From Alkalitalea saponilacus (GTDB lineage: Bacteria; Bacteroidota; Bacteroidia; Bacteroidales; Marinilabiliaceae), in contig NZ_FUYV01000015.1 in the NCBI RefSeq assembly GCF_900168165.1, positions 1 through 64,000 of the forward strand: a DNA stretch of 64,000 bases, written 5' to 3'. The translations under genes were made by a program, and so were the position numbers. The notes beneath the pieces are model-generated. The model did no database searches. It was not told where the DNA came from and worked only from the letters and a program-made list of their open reading frames with translations. Below are positions 18,664 to 28,047 of the stretch, piece after piece. How positions within the stretch are numbered: the first letter of the stretch is position 1; each line of letters opens with the position of its first letter.

Positions 18664-19818
18664 ATGGAGATTTATAATAAAAAAAGATGGTGGAAATTTA
18701 TGTTGTTTGTAGGGGCTGCAGCCATCAGTCTTTTTTCTTTACTATATACCAACAGATTAACTTCTGAACTCAAACAGGAGGAACAGATCAAAATAGAATT
18801 ATGGGCCGAAGCCAACAGGCTTCTGGCCATTGATGCTTCACCCGGCGAAACCATGTCGCTTATTGTTGAAATATTGCGACACAATACAACCGTTCCTGTG
18901 ATTGTGACAACCGATGAAGATGAAATCATCTTCCATCGCAATGTGTCTCTCCCAAGAAACAATCAGGAACAACATTTACGGCAAGTTCTTGAGAAGATGA
19001 AAAGATACCGTGACCCTTTTCCTGTAAAACTTGCTGAAGACGAATTTCAGTATATCTATTTTCACGATTCAATACTACTTAGGAAATTGCAATGGTTTCC
19101 CATTGTTCAGTTGATTATTGTCTTTGTTTTTATGCTGGTGGCTTATGTTGCCTTCAGCGTTGCACGTAAACTTGAACAGGATCAGGTTTGGGTAGGAATG
19201 GCCAGAGAGACAGCACATCAATTGGGAACTCCAACAACATCTCTGCTGGGATGGATGGATGTATTAACAATGAAAAATACCGATCCGGAACTGATTAAAG
19301 AGATGCACTTTGACATACAACGTTTGCAAACCATTACCAGTCGTTTCTCAAAAATTGGATCCAAACCCGATCTGAAACAAGAAAACATTATTGAGGTAAT
19401 TGAATCAATGGTGTCATACCTGAGAAAAAGGAGTTCCTCCCTGGTCTCATTTACGGTAGTTCATTCGGTTAAAAACCCACTGATACCTCTTAGCAAACCC
19501 CTTTTTGAATGGGTTGTTGAAAATTTATGCAAAAATGCCATTGATGCGATGGAAGGGGAAGGACAAATATCAATTCTCATCAGATCGCATAAGGATTCGA
19601 TATTCATTGACATATCAGACACCGGTCGGGGAATGAGCAGGCAAACACAAAAAACAGCCTTTAAACCAGGCTATTCAACCAAATCGCGAGGTTGGGGACT
19701 GGGATTAACATTAAGTCACAGAATAATTGAACATTATCACAAAGGAAAAATCAGCATACTAAGTTCAGTTCCTAACAAAGGAACCACGTTCAGAGTTGTT
19801 TTACCTTCAGAAGTCTGA
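18664..19818 (+). CDS. Membrane sensor histidine kinase
   Basis: A 384-aa kinase with two transmembrane helices (about 13-30 and 143-165) flanking a periplasmic region of about 110 residues. The dimerisation/phosphoacceptor helix reads ARETAHQLGTPTTSLLGWMD near 180-199, with the His in AHQLGTP, a variant H-box common in Bacteroidota orphan kinases. The catalytic domain has VENLCKNAIDAME (N box), DTGRGM (G1) and GWGLGLTLS (G2). No response regulator lies next to it. The upstream hybrid kinase, with its free receiver domains, is the obvious candidate partner, though this is inference. Confidence 0.9.
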   Translation: MEIYNKKRWWKFMLFVGAAAISLFSLLYTNRLTSELKQEEQIKIELWAEANRLLAIDASPGETMSLIVEILRHNTTVPVIVTTDEDEIIFHRNVSLPRNNQEQHLRQVLEKMKRYRDPFPVKLAEDEFQYIYFHDSILLRKLQWFPIVQLIIVFVFMLVAYVAFSVARKLEQDQVWVGMARETAHQLGTPTTSLLGWMDVLTMKNTDPELIKEMHFDIQRLQTITSRFSKIGSKPDLKQENIIEVIESMVSYLRKRSSSLVSFTVVHSVKNPLIPLSKPLFEWVVENLCKNAIDAMEGEGQISILIRSHKDSIFIDISDTGRGMSRQTQKTAFKPGYSTKSRGWGLGLTLSHRIIEHYHKGKISILSSVPNKGTTFRVVLPSEV

Positions 19819-19910
19819 AGTGAAAAATTATTTATCATCTCTTTTTCTGATGATTAAAGGCATAAGGAATCACTCTGCTTGTCAAAATGGGAAAATAAAA
19901 ACAGTTTTTT

Positions 19911-19941
19911 TTTCGGATAGAATGATATTTTTATAACTTTG
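19911..19941 (+). promoter_or_regulatory. Promoter of the yceD-rpmF-fabH operon
   Basis: The -7 element TAACTTTG (19934-19941) followed by CAC fits the consensus exactly. The -33 element is a weak TTTC in a T-rich run at 19911-19914, with a 19-nt spacer. The expected start near 19946 leaves a short leader containing the Shine-Dalgarno-like GGAGGGT. Confidence 0.6.
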
Positions 19942-19963
19942 CACAGTTTTTACGGAGGGTATT

Positions 19964-20515
19964 GTGAAAAAGATCAAGGAATACAATATTGGTTTTAAAG
20001 GACTTAAAAACGGTTTACACACGTTTAAGTACACTGTTAACAAGGACTTTTTCGCACTTTTTGAAAGTGCCCTTTATGAAAACGGCAATTCAGAGGTAAC
20101 AGTTAATCTGACAAAGAGCGAACAAATGCTGATTCTGGACTTTGACATCAATGGAACCATTGAGTCAGTATGCGATCATTGCCTGGAGGAAGTCAACATG
20201 CCAATCAATTGTCAGTCAAGACTATATGTCAACTTTGGAGAAGAGTACGATGAACCATCGGAAGAGATCATCATCCTTCCGCATGCAGAGCATGAAATCA
20301 ATGTGGCCAGATTCATTTATGATGTAATTGCCACCTCGTTGCCAATTAAGCATGTACATGGTCTTGACCAAAAAGGTAAAAGCACCTGTAACCCTGAAAT
20401 GGTTAATAAATTATCGGAATACCTGGTAGATCAGGAACCCGGAGCTGATGATTCCGAAGAAGAGATTGACCCAAGGTGGGACGAATTGAAGAAATTATTA
20501 GATAAAAACAAGTAA
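19964..20515 (+). CDS. yceD: YceD/DUF177 family protein (23S rRNA accumulation factor)
   Basis: Small acidic DUF177 protein encoded directly ahead of rpmF, as in many bacteria. The family is linked to 23S rRNA accumulation. It has a CDHC pair near residues 67-70 (CDHCLEEV) and an acidic C-terminus (DDSEEEIDPRWDELKKLL), typical for the family. The start is a GTG preceded by GGAGGGT at a good distance, downstream of a clear promoter. It is 183 aa, with rpmF beginning 12 nt downstream. Confidence 0.88.
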   Translation: MKKIKEYNIGFKGLKNGLHTFKYTVNKDFFALFESALYENGNSEVTVNLTKSEQMLILDFDINGTIESVCDHCLEEVNMPINCQSRLYVNFGEEYDEPSEEIIILPHAEHEINVARFIYDVIATSLPIKHVHGLDQKGKSTCNPEMVNKLSEYLVDQEPGADDSEEEIDPRWDELKKLLDKNK

Positions 20516-20527
20516 AGAGGTTGAAAA

Positions 20528-20713
20528 ATGGCACATCCTAAAAGAAAAACATCGAAGACCAGAAGAGACAAGAGAAGAACTCATTATAAAGCAGAAATGC
20601 CTGCTTTAGGTGTATGTTCAAACTGTGGCTCAGCTGTTAAACTGCACACCGTTTGTGGAGAGTGTGGATATTACAGAGGCAAATTAGCTGTAGAGAAAGA
20701 AGTTACAGCATAA
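20528..20713 (+). CDS. rpmF: 50S ribosomal protein L32
   Basis: A 61-aa ribosomal protein of the large subunit. The start MAHPKRKTSKTRRDKRRTHY is diagnostic. It is the zinc-binding form, with two CxxC pairs (CSNC and CGEC). It is cotranscribed with yceD and followed by a rho-independent terminator, so it can be expressed separately from fabH. Confidence 0.97.
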   Translation: MAHPKRKTSKTRRDKRRTHYKAEMPALGVCSNCGSAVKLHTVCGECGYYRGKLAVEKEVTA

Positions 20714-20737
20714 CAACATCAAAAATATCATGATTTA

Positions 20738-20766
20738 AGGCTGTCATTTTTAAGACAGCCTTTTTG
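20738..20766 (+). terminator. Rho-independent terminator after rpmF
   Basis: A perfect 8-bp stem AGGCTGTC (20738-20745)/GACAGCCT (20754-20761) with an 8-nt loop is followed by TTTTGTG. It separates yceD-rpmF from fabH at least partly. Confidence 0.88.
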
Positions 20767-21018
20767 TGTTTGTCGCCATCAGAGCTTGTGCACCAACAGA
20801 AAACACTGGAAAAAACCAATATCAGTTGTACACCAGACATCTTTTTGTAATTTTGTATACAGCAGAACAGATTTTCATGCCGGGAATGATTTGTCACTCC
20901 CGCTTATATTTTCAAACTAAAATTATTTATCGGGTAGGACTAACAGGTATTGGCGGGTAGCTGTTTGAATATTTGTGAATTAAACCTCACAACTCCTCCT
21001 TTAATCAATGCATTGAAA

Positions 21019-22023
21019 ATGACAAAACAGAAAGCTGTGATCACTGCCATTGGCGGGTACGCTCCGGACTACATTCTCAACAACGAAGAGTTGAGTAAAA
21101 TGGTTGACACTTCCAACGAATGGATCATGACCAGGGTTGGAATTAAAGAAAGGCACATTCTCAAAGGCGAAGGAAAAGGAACCTCTGATATGGCTGTTGA
21201 AGCCATAAAACAAATCTTTGACAAATCCGGCACAAAACCTGAAGAGATCGATATGGTGATTTGTGCAACCACCACACCCGATCATATATTCCCGGCCACC
21301 GCCAATATCATTTCCGACAAATTAAACATCAGGAATGCCCATAGCTTCGATCTGAATGCCGGTTGCTCCGGATTCTTGTACGCACTCGACACCGGTTCTA
21401 AATTCATTGAAGCGGGAGCAAAAAAGAAGGTACTCGTGGTAGGTGCCGATAAAATGAGTTCCATTGTTGACTACACAGACAGAACGACTTGCGTCCTTTT
21501 TGGAGATGCAGCAGGTGTAGTCCTTCTGGAGCCATCTTCTGACGAAACAGGTATCATTGATAGCATTTTACAGAGTGATGGTTTCGGACGAGCATATCTT
21601 CACATGAAGGCAGGGGGATCGGTTAATCCACCTTCTCATGAAACCATCGACAACAAAGAACACTTTGTTTTTCAGGATGGGAAGCATGTTTTTAAACATG
21701 CCGTTTCCAATATGGCCGATGTTTCTGTGGAAATGATGAAAAAACACAGCATCGCTCCAGAAGATCTGGCATGGTTAGTTCCCCATCAGGCAAATCTCCG
21801 CATTATTGATGCCACAGCTCAACGCATGGGTATTGACAAACAAAAGGTAATGATCAACATCGAAAGGTATGGAAATACCACCTCCGCCACCATTCCCATG
21901 TGCCTATACGAATGGGAAAAACAGCTAAAAAAGGGAGACAACATCATCCTGGCAGCTTTTGGAGCCGGATTTACCTGGGGGTCTCTTTACCTGAAATGGG
22001 GATATGACACAAATGAAATGTGA
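21019..22023 (+). CDS. fabH: 3-oxoacyl-ACP synthase III (FabH)
   Basis: Starts fatty-acid synthesis by condensing acetyl-CoA (or a branched acyl-CoA) with malonyl-ACP. The catalytic triad is visible: Cys in [16 protein letters not shown] (Cys116), His in VPHQANLRI and Asn in [11 protein letters not shown] placed the start at the ATG at 21019 (334 aa), just before the usual N-terminal strand [18 protein letters not shown]; the frame extends to a TTG at 20950, which looks untranslated. The common neighbour plsX is missing between rpmF and fabH. The stop overlaps the GTG of the next gene. Confidence 0.95.
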   Translation: MTKQKAVITAIGGYAPDYILNNEELSKMVDTSNEWIMTRVGIKERHILKGEGKGTSDMAVEAIKQIFDKSGTKPEEIDMVICATTTPDHIFPATANIISDKLNIRNAHSFDLNAGCSGFLYALDTGSKFIEAGAKKKVLVVGADKMSSIVDYTDRTTCVLFGDAAGVVLLEPSSDETGIIDSILQSDGFGRAYLHMKAGGSVNPPSHETIDNKEHFVFQDGKHVFKHAVSNMADVSVEMMKKHSIAPEDLAWLVPHQANLRIIDATAQRMGIDKQKVMINIERYGNTTSATIPMCLYEWEKQLKKGDNIILAAFGAGFTWGSLYLKWGYDTNEM

Positions 22024-22520
22024 AACAGTTCATCATATATGGTAGCAAAAGACCCGCATTAGGTTTTCTAGGTCGGGTAAACCAGATCCTATTTATCTCG
22101 CTGGTATTGTTATTGGGTTTTATCATGCTTTTCAGTGTGGCCATAGGCATTCTTGAGCTACCATTCAAACTAATTGTTTACCCCCTTTCAATGTGGCTTG
22201 TGCTTTTGTTGCTTTCAACAGGCTTTAATTTTTATTTGAAGAAAGTCATGATCCCAATTGGCATTCTTGAGATAGAGGAAAAAACGATGAAAAAGTCTAT
22301 TGGTGATTACTCCCGCATTTTCAGATATTCAGATATTGAGAAAATATCCACAAAAAGCCACCTGAAAGGATGGCTTTTTCTGGACTCCAATAAGACCATC
22401 ATCGTTACCATTTCTACCAAAGCCAAAGAGAATATATCTTTTGTAATCAAAAACAATTCTGAAAATCAACCACAAATTACCTTTGAAGAGATTATAAAAT
22501 CTATACGTACAACAAAGTAA
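22020..22520 (+). CDS. Small membrane protein of unknown function, coupled to fabH
   Basis: I do not recognise a family. It is 166 aa with a GTG start overlapping the fabH stop by 4 nt (GTGA), which indicates translational coupling. Two adjacent transmembrane helices (about 21-45 and 51-72) are followed by a cytoplasmic domain of about 90 residues with alternating strands ([22 protein letters not shown]), reminiscent of PH-like (bPH) membrane proteins, though not proven. The pairing with fabH may be local. Confidence 0.7.
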   Translation: MKQFIIYGSKRPALGFLGRVNQILFISLVLLLGFIMLFSVAIGILELPFKLIVYPLSMWLVLLLLSTGFNFYLKKVMIPIGILEIEEKTMKKSIGDYSRIFRYSDIEKISTKSHLKGWLFLDSNKTIIVTISTKAKENISFVIKNNSENQPQITFEEIIKSIRTTK

Positions 22521-23005
22521 TTGAGTTTACACATTGGCTATTTAAGAGTAAATATTGAATCGCCAGCGATTTAGTCGATATTAGATTCATGGCAACAAAG
22601 AAATTCGAGCCATCGTGAGAAAACTCGATAACTTAGCGGCTATTCCTTCTCTGCCAGATAAAAAAATAACCACTTTCAGTTTTTTGAACGAAGCAAAATA
22701 TTTGATATTCCAGGCTTATAAAAAACTAAACTTCCGGATGGGAGTGATAGATATATTAAATTAAATGAAACTTTATACTAAAATCCATGTATACATATGT
22801 GAAATATAATGTAAATTTGCAAAGCTAAATTTACACATACACATCTTGACTTCATCGCCCATTAAAGCATATTCTCACATTTACTCAAAGCCCATTTGTA
22901 TATACATGTTCTGGCTAATTCATGAATCCGCTTTTCGGCAAAACTGTCATTGAATAGAACTGAAGTATGATTAACTGAGTATTAGTCACTCACAAAAAAG
23001 ATAAA
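22521..23005. other. Intergenic region ahead of the beta-helix gene
   Basis: Apart from the gene remnant candidate at 22585-22764, it holds an exact -7-type element TAAATTTG at 22812-22819 without a convincing -33 partner. This could start transcription of the beta-helix gene with a leader of about 180 nt. Confidence 0.35.
22585..22764 (+). pseudogene. Short open frame without start codon, possible gene remnant
   Basis: After an in-frame TAG at 22582 there are 59 open codons with protein-like composition (for example IRAIVRKLDNLAAIPSLP, then FLNEAKYLIFQAYKKLNF), ending in a TAA at 22762. No plausible start precedes it, so it may be the tail of a lost gene, conceivably a transposase. I cannot assign a family. 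Confidence 0.3.
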
Positions 23006-24484
23006 ATGAAAAAGTATTTTACACTTGCAATGTTTTTAATGGCCATAATGCTATCTGAGAGCGCCTTATCTCAACGAACTGCCGAAGTTATAAGAGAAGA
23101 AGGTGAGCCATGGGTTGCTAAAGTAAATGGGAACCAGGTCTACAGTGGCTTGGACATGATTCTAGCAATTCAAACAGCGATAAACAATTTGACACAAAAC
23201 CGTACCGAGAAAGAGGTTGTGAATGTTAGGACATCGGGCTCAACCGGGCGCCATAGCTGGAATGGTGATGTAAAAGCAATAAACCTGCCAAGCAACACCA
23301 TTATAGATTTTCATGATAATACCATGAATGTAAATGACGACGCTGAAGACAATATCATTGTTCCAATTAGAGCAATTCGTGCAAATAATATTGAAGTACG
23401 GAACATGAGAATCACAGGGAATCCACGTTACGGCATTTGGATTTTTGGTTCTGAAAATGTGATATTAGAAAATATTCATATTTCAATTCCACAAGCATAC
23501 AATATTGGCCTTGGAATCAGAATTCAGGAGCGGGATGCCACATGGTCAAGAAATGTGACAATGGACAACATTTACGTAGAGCACAGCAAACATCACGGAG
23601 TTGAAATATGGAACACTGATGGTTTAAGTATAGGGACTGTAACGACCCAAAACACCGGAGGATGCGGCCTACTATTGAACAGTACACGCAACGCTACCGT
23701 ACAATTGGTTGATGCTTACCGTGCAAATCATGGCGGAGGATATGCAGGATTAAGGTTTGCCAATAATTGCGGCCCCAATGTGGTTGTAGAAAAAGTCATT
23801 GCGAATAGTTGCGGAAGAGGTGTATTCAGTGTATCCGGGAGCCATGGAATAACCATCAACGAAGTTGACATCTACGGCTCTACAAATCAAGGCATTCTGA
23901 TTGAAGACACAAAAGATTTCACGATTAATGGTGGTGTGGTAAAAAACAGTAGTTCGCAAGGTGTTAGAATTACTTCCCGGAGTAGTACCGAACACCATGC
24001 CTCGAGCAATGTGTTGGTTCAGAATCTTCGGGTTTATGATGACAGGACACCTATGGTGCAAAGCTATGGAATCCAGGAAACAACCCCCCGAACCAATAAC
24101 AACAAAATTCTTAATAATGATTTAAGAAATGGTGGTAGGACTGCTGATCTAGCATTTTCCGGTCCGGGAACAATAGCAGAAGGAAATATTTTAACAGGCA
24201 TGGAGCCTCCAACCACAAACATCCCCGATTTATTGGCTGATCAAACCATTGCCATTTATCCAAATCCATCGAATGGATCATTTACTATCCATTCCTCTCA
24301 TTTGACGACACATGTTGAATTTAAGATTGAGATATTTGATTTGCAGGGTAGACTAGCGTTTTCTGACAAAAAAACCTTTACCGGAACAATTGATCTAAAC
24401 ACTGAATTAAACAGCGGCGTTTACCTAATCAAGATAAGTAACAATAATGATATCTTCAGTAGTCGTTTAATTATAAGCAGATAA
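23006..24484 (+). CDS. Secreted right-handed parallel beta-helix protein with T9SS sorting domain
   Basis: A 492-aa secreted protein. The signal peptide (about 1-22) ends SALSQ. Residues about 70-400 show repeated short strands with Asn/Gly turns (NIEVRNMRITGNPRYGIWI, NVTMDNIYVEHSKHHGVEIW), the pectate-lyase-like parallel beta-helix of many polysaccharide lyases and glycosidases. Residues about 413-492 form a type A T9SS C-terminal domain: IAIYPNPSNGSF, then GVYLIKISN, ending SSRLIISR. It is thus a predicted cargo of the secretion system at 5-11 kb, exported and anchored or released at the surface. No catalytic residues could be assigned, so the substrate is open. Confidence 0.88.
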   Translation: MKKYFTLAMFLMAIMLSESALSQRTAEVIREEGEPWVAKVNGNQVYSGLDMILAIQTAINNLTQNRTEKEVVNVRTSGSTGRHSWNGDVKAINLPSNTIIDFHDNTMNVNDDAEDNIIVPIRAIRANNIEVRNMRITGNPRYGIWIFGSENVILENIHISIPQAYNIGLGIRIQERDATWSRNVTMDNIYVEHSKHHGVEIWNTDGLSIGTVTTQNTGGCGLLLNSTRNATVQLVDAYRANHGGGYAGLRFANNCGPNVVVEKVIANSCGRGVFSVSGSHGITINEVDIYGSTNQGILIEDTKDFTINGGVVKNSSSQGVRITSRSSTEHHASSNVLVQNLRVYDDRTPMVQSYGIQETTPRTNNNKILNNDLRNGGRTADLAFSGPGTIAEGNILTGMEPPTTNIPDLLADQTIAIYPNPSNGSFTIHSSHLTTHVEFKIEIFDLQGRLAFSDKKTFTGTIDLNTELNSGVYLIKISNNNDIFSSRLIISR

Positions 24485-24576
24485 GTTTTTTACCCTTAAA
24501 GCAATTCATTGCAGTTAATGTGAAGTATGCTGAGTAGCACTATACTTTTCATATAAACATTCTGCAATGATATTTA

Positions 24577-24715
24577 GGGTCTGCTGAAAAAGTCAAAAGG
24601 ATTTCTTAGTGTCTTTACCCTCTACACGCACTTTCATGTTCTCACGAATACGAATATAAAACGACACCTTATTCCTAATGATATCCTCAAACCAATCCTC
24701 ACCAACATTCTCTTT
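24577..24715 (-). mobile_element. IS4-like transposase 3' remnant with terminal repeat
   Basis: On the minus strand 40 open codons read GEDWFEDIIRNKVSFYIRIR followed by ENMKV, strongly like the DDE-domain region of IS4-family transposases, then end in TGA at 24593-24595. The frame is closed upstream by TAA. The sequence GGGTCTGCTGAAAAAGTC at 24577-24594 looks like the terminal inverted repeat of such an element. Only this end survives; the rest of the element is absent. Confidence 0.65.
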
Positions 24716-24802
24716 TTAAAACTAACTTGATTGAACTCAGAATCAGGAATATAAAACTCTGGTTTAAATCTTTCCGGACAATAGTAAATTAATTAATCGA
24801 AA

Positions 24803-25999
24803 TCACTCCATAAAATCGCCAAAAGCATTATATGTTTTGTATGAATCGAGTGGATTCCGATTTTGCTTGATGTGCCATTTTTCTGCCAGATTTTTATAAA
24901 AACCATCAGCATGCTCAAGAAACATTTTGGTACTTCGGCAAAAGCGGGGCATCCCGCTGTCACGAATATCTTTCACTCGGTCCTTTGTACAGCCACCAAG
25001 ACAATGTCGGTACCATGAACAACGCTTACATTTTGGAGGCAATACCGATTTCAACTTTCCAAATTGTTTCTGTTTTTGTGAGTTTAGAAGTTCAATTAAG
25101 CTTGTAGTATGGATATTGCCCAGCTTCCATTTTGTTTCCACAAAGAAATCGCAGGCATACACATCCCCATTGTGCTCTACTGTTGGGTAAGTACCGCATT
25201 CGGCCTGCATATAACATTCAGGAGCCTGCATACCAACATAGGTGTAGAAAAGCGATTCAAATTCACGAATATGCGTGGTTGGTTCGTCGTTCACAAAATC
25301 GTTCACCCATAAATCGAATAAATCAATCAAAAAATACCCGTAATCTTCTGCATTTACTGAAAAATCGGCGGCATATTTATTTCCATTGCGCGAAGTTTCA
25401 ACTATGGGTATAAACTGCATCCATTCAAAGCCTTCATTTTTAAAGAAATTGTAGGTGTCTTCGGCATACTGCGCCGAGTATGATGTTACGCAGCTCATTG
25501 CATTTACGGCCACCTTTTGCTCTTTTAACAAGCACAACGAACGATAAACGCGATCCCAGCTTGGCGACCCGTTGCTCAGTTTTCGATAATGATTGTGTAT
25601 ATGCCTTGGCCCATCGATGGAAAGGCCTATCAGAAAATTGTGCTCAGCCAAAAATGCAGCCCACTTTTCATCAATCAGCATTCCATTGGTTTGAAGTCCG
25701 TTGCCAATCACTTTTCCCCTACCATACTTTTTTTGTAGCTCTATAACTTTTTCATAAAACCCGAGCCCAATAAGCGTAGGCTCTCCACCCTGCCAGGTAA
25801 ACGATACATGCGAACCCGACTGCGCCATCACCTGCCTAATTAATACCTCAAGAGTTTCGTAGCTCATGCGATGGGTTTTAGCCTCGCTGTAGAGCTCCGC
25901 TTTCTCGAGATAAAAACAATACGTACAATTCAGGTTGCAATCTGGCCCTGCCGGTTTTACCAAAACTGAATTTAATGGTTTGAGATTGTTCATTGGCAA
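24803..25999 (-). CDS. Anaerobic sulfatase-maturating enzyme (radical SAM, SPASM)
   Basis: Converts the active-site Cys or Ser of type I sulfatases to formylglycine without oxygen. The radical-SAM cluster motif CxxxCxxC is at Cys21, Cys25 and Cys28 (CNLNCTYC). The GGEPTL motif follows, then a C-terminal SPASM domain with two auxiliary clusters (CYMQAECGTYP, VYACDFFV, CKRCSWYRHCLGGC). At 398 aa it is the usual anSME length. It is divergent from two sulfatase genes, its evident substrates, which include both a Cys-type and a Ser-type protein. Confidence 0.93.
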   Translation of the reverse strand: MPMNNLKPLNSVLVKPAGPDCNLNCTYCFYLEKAELYSEAKTHRMSYETLEVLIRQVMAQSGSHVSFTWQGGEPTLIGLGFYEKVIELQKKYGRGKVIGNGLQTNGMLIDEKWAAFLAEHNFLIGLSIDGPRHIHNHYRKLSNGSPSWDRVYRSLCLLKEQKVAVNAMSCVTSYSAQYAEDTYNFFKNEGFEWMQFIPIVETSRNGNKYAADFSVNAEDYGYFLIDLFDLWVNDFVNDEPTTHIREFESLFYTYVGMQAPECYMQAECGTYPTVEHNGDVYACDFFVETKWKLGNIHTTSLIELLNSQKQKQFGKLKSVLPPKCKRCSWYRHCLGGCTKDRVKDIRDSGMPRFCRSTKMFLEHADGFYKNLAEKWHIKQNRNPLDSYKTYNAFGDFME

Positions 26000-26280
26000 A
26001 GTGATATATACAAAAAAAGAAAGATATGTTTTCTGATTTCTTATCCCATCATATGTTTATGTGTTAAAAAACATATCGGATACATACTCAAAGTAAAAAA
26101 CACAGCTTTACACCTCATAAACATTGAGAAAAACCGAATCAATATTTGACAGTTTCAAATGGGAAACATGTCCTTAATCATAAAAAAGAACCATGTAGGC
26201 AAAATCAATTTTCGTACCTTTATGGTATAAGGGGAAAAACACAACACTCACACTATTTCTAAATCCATAAACCTGCGATT

Positions 26281-27954
26281 ATGAATTATACACCTGCATT
26301 TTCAGCAATAAATAAAACTACCGGGTTTATTGGAGCCGGATTATTGCTGTTCGGCTGCCAGCAAGCATCCGAGAAAGAACTCGAGCTACCCTTTCGTCCA
26401 AATATTTTGGTAATCTCATGTGAGGACATAAGTCCTTTTCTTGGAGTATATGGCGACCCCGTAGCCCAAACACCAAGACTGGATCAACTTGCGGCCGAAG
26501 GCATAAAATTTACCAATATGTTTGCCAATGTAGGTGTATGCGCACCCAGTCGTGCATCACTCATAACCGGCATGTACCCAACGGCCATAGGCGCCAACCA
26601 CATGCGAAACTACAGCCCCGATGGCCCAGATTATAAATATATTCCGGAAAACATTGAGGTTTACGAAGTGGTTTTGCCCACAGGTGTAAAATGCTTCACC
26701 GAGTTTTTAAGGGAAGAAGGATACTATTGCACAAACAACAGTAAAACCGATTATCAATTTGCATCGCCCCTGACCGCCTGGGATGAGGATGGAAACGAAG
26801 CGCACTGGCAAAACAGGCCTGAAGGTAAACCTTTCTTCTCCATTTTCAATTTGTTTGTGTCCCACGAATCGCAAGTTTGGGCACGCGGCGATTTGCCCCT
26901 CACTGTTGATCCGGATAAAGTTCCGGTACCACCCTATTTCCCCGACGATTCGATAATTCGCCACGACATTGCAGTGATGTACAGCAATATTCACGAAATG
27001 GACAGGCAGGCCGAACGCTTAATTAAGCAAGTTGAAGATGCCGGATTACTGGATAGTACAATTATTATTTTCTATTCCGACCACGGAGGTCCGCTACCCC
27101 GACAAAAACGCAGCATCAAGGAAAGCGGAACACTGGTTCCTTTTATAGTTTGGTATCCCAATGGTTTCAGAAAGGGTGAAACAGAAGAAAGAATGGCTTC
27201 GTTTGTTGATGTGCCCGCCACAATATTATCGCTTGCCGGCATAAAACCACCCGAATACATGCACGGAAAGGCATTTTTGGGGAAATATTCAGAAGATCCC
27301 CGCGAATATGTATTTGGAGGAAGAAATCGCATGGACGAACAAATTGATAAGCAAGGATTTGTAAGGGACGAACGCTTCAGGTACATCAGGAATTATTATC
27401 CCGACCAAGTGGAGTTTATGCCTGTAACATACCGCATGCAAATGCCAATGATGAGAAGGATGTTGGAACTCTACAAAAAGAATGAGCTGAACGAGATTCA
27501 ACGTATTTATTTTGAAAACATTCGGGGCGAAGAAGAATTTTATGATGTACTGAAAGACCCGCATGAAATTAACAACTTGATTGATCACCCCGATTACCAA
27601 GGATACATTTCACGTTTACGAAATGAATTTGAAAAATGGGATGAGGAATATAACGAAATGTGGCACATCCCTGAAATTGAAACCCGCGAAATGTTTTTCC
27701 CCAACGACAAACAGCAAATTGTTAAAAAACCAACATTCAAATTAAACAATGGAAACCTTTCTATAGAATCTAAAACCCCGGGGGCTTCCATAGCTTATCA
27801 AATAAATGGAGAAGGGCATAATCCCGATCATTGGTTTCTATATAACGGGCCAGTAGCCATAAACGAAGATGATAAGGTTACAGCCATTGGAGTAAGAGCA
27901 GGATTCAAAAACAGTAATGCGGCATATCATAAAGAGAAAAACAATTACAAATGA
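26281..27954 (+). CDS. Type I sulfatase, Cys-type, lipoprotein
   Basis: A 557-aa S1-family sulfatase that should desulfate a polysaccharide or oligosaccharide. A lipobox-like LLFGC (Cys26) suggests membrane anchoring. The formylglycine motif is CAPSRASLITG with the modified Cys at 87. Metal-binding residues are visible in CEDISPF and YSDHGG. The sequence resembles N-sulfoglucosamine sulfohydrolase-like subfamilies (S1_8 type). Residues about 485-550 look like a chitobiase C-terminal-like beta-sandwich (TPGASIAYQINGEG). It lies 93 nt before a second sulfatase. Confidence 0.9.
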   Translation: MNYTPAFSAINKTTGFIGAGLLLFGCQQASEKELELPFRPNILVISCEDISPFLGVYGDPVAQTPRLDQLAAEGIKFTNMFANVGVCAPSRASLITGMYPTAIGANHMRNYSPDGPDYKYIPENIEVYEVVLPTGVKCFTEFLREEGYYCTNNSKTDYQFASPLTAWDEDGNEAHWQNRPEGKPFFSIFNLFVSHESQVWARGDLPLTVDPDKVPVPPYFPDDSIIRHDIAVMYSNIHEMDRQAERLIKQVEDAGLLDSTIIIFYSDHGGPLPRQKRSIKESGTLVPFIVWYPNGFRKGETEERMASFVDVPATILSLAGIKPPEYMHGKAFLGKYSEDPREYVFGGRNRMDEQIDKQGFVRDERFRYIRNYYPDQVEFMPVTYRMQMPMMRRMLELYKKNELNEIQRIYFENIRGEEEFYDVLKDPHEINNLIDHPDYQGYISRLRNEFEKWDEEYNEMWHIPEIETREMFFPNDKQQIVKKPTFKLNNGNLSIESKTPGASIAYQINGEGHNPDHWFLYNGPVAINEDDKVTAIGVRAGFKNSNAAYHKEKNNYK

Positions 27955-28047
27955 AACGCCCATGAGTGAGCAACTCACAACAAGAGCACGAAAATAACAG
28001 CTCATGGAAGTTCCATTCGGCCAATTAATTAACTAAATTATTTTCGG

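Noticed and set aside
20950-21018. N-terminal extension of fabH from a TTG
   Set aside because: The added 23 residues have no counterpart in the family, and an ATG lies exactly at the usual start.
24716-24790. Open stretch on the minus strand beyond the transposase remnant (YYCPERFKPEFYIPDSEFN)
   Set aside because: It looks protein-like but is in a different frame from the remnant and too short to place in a family.
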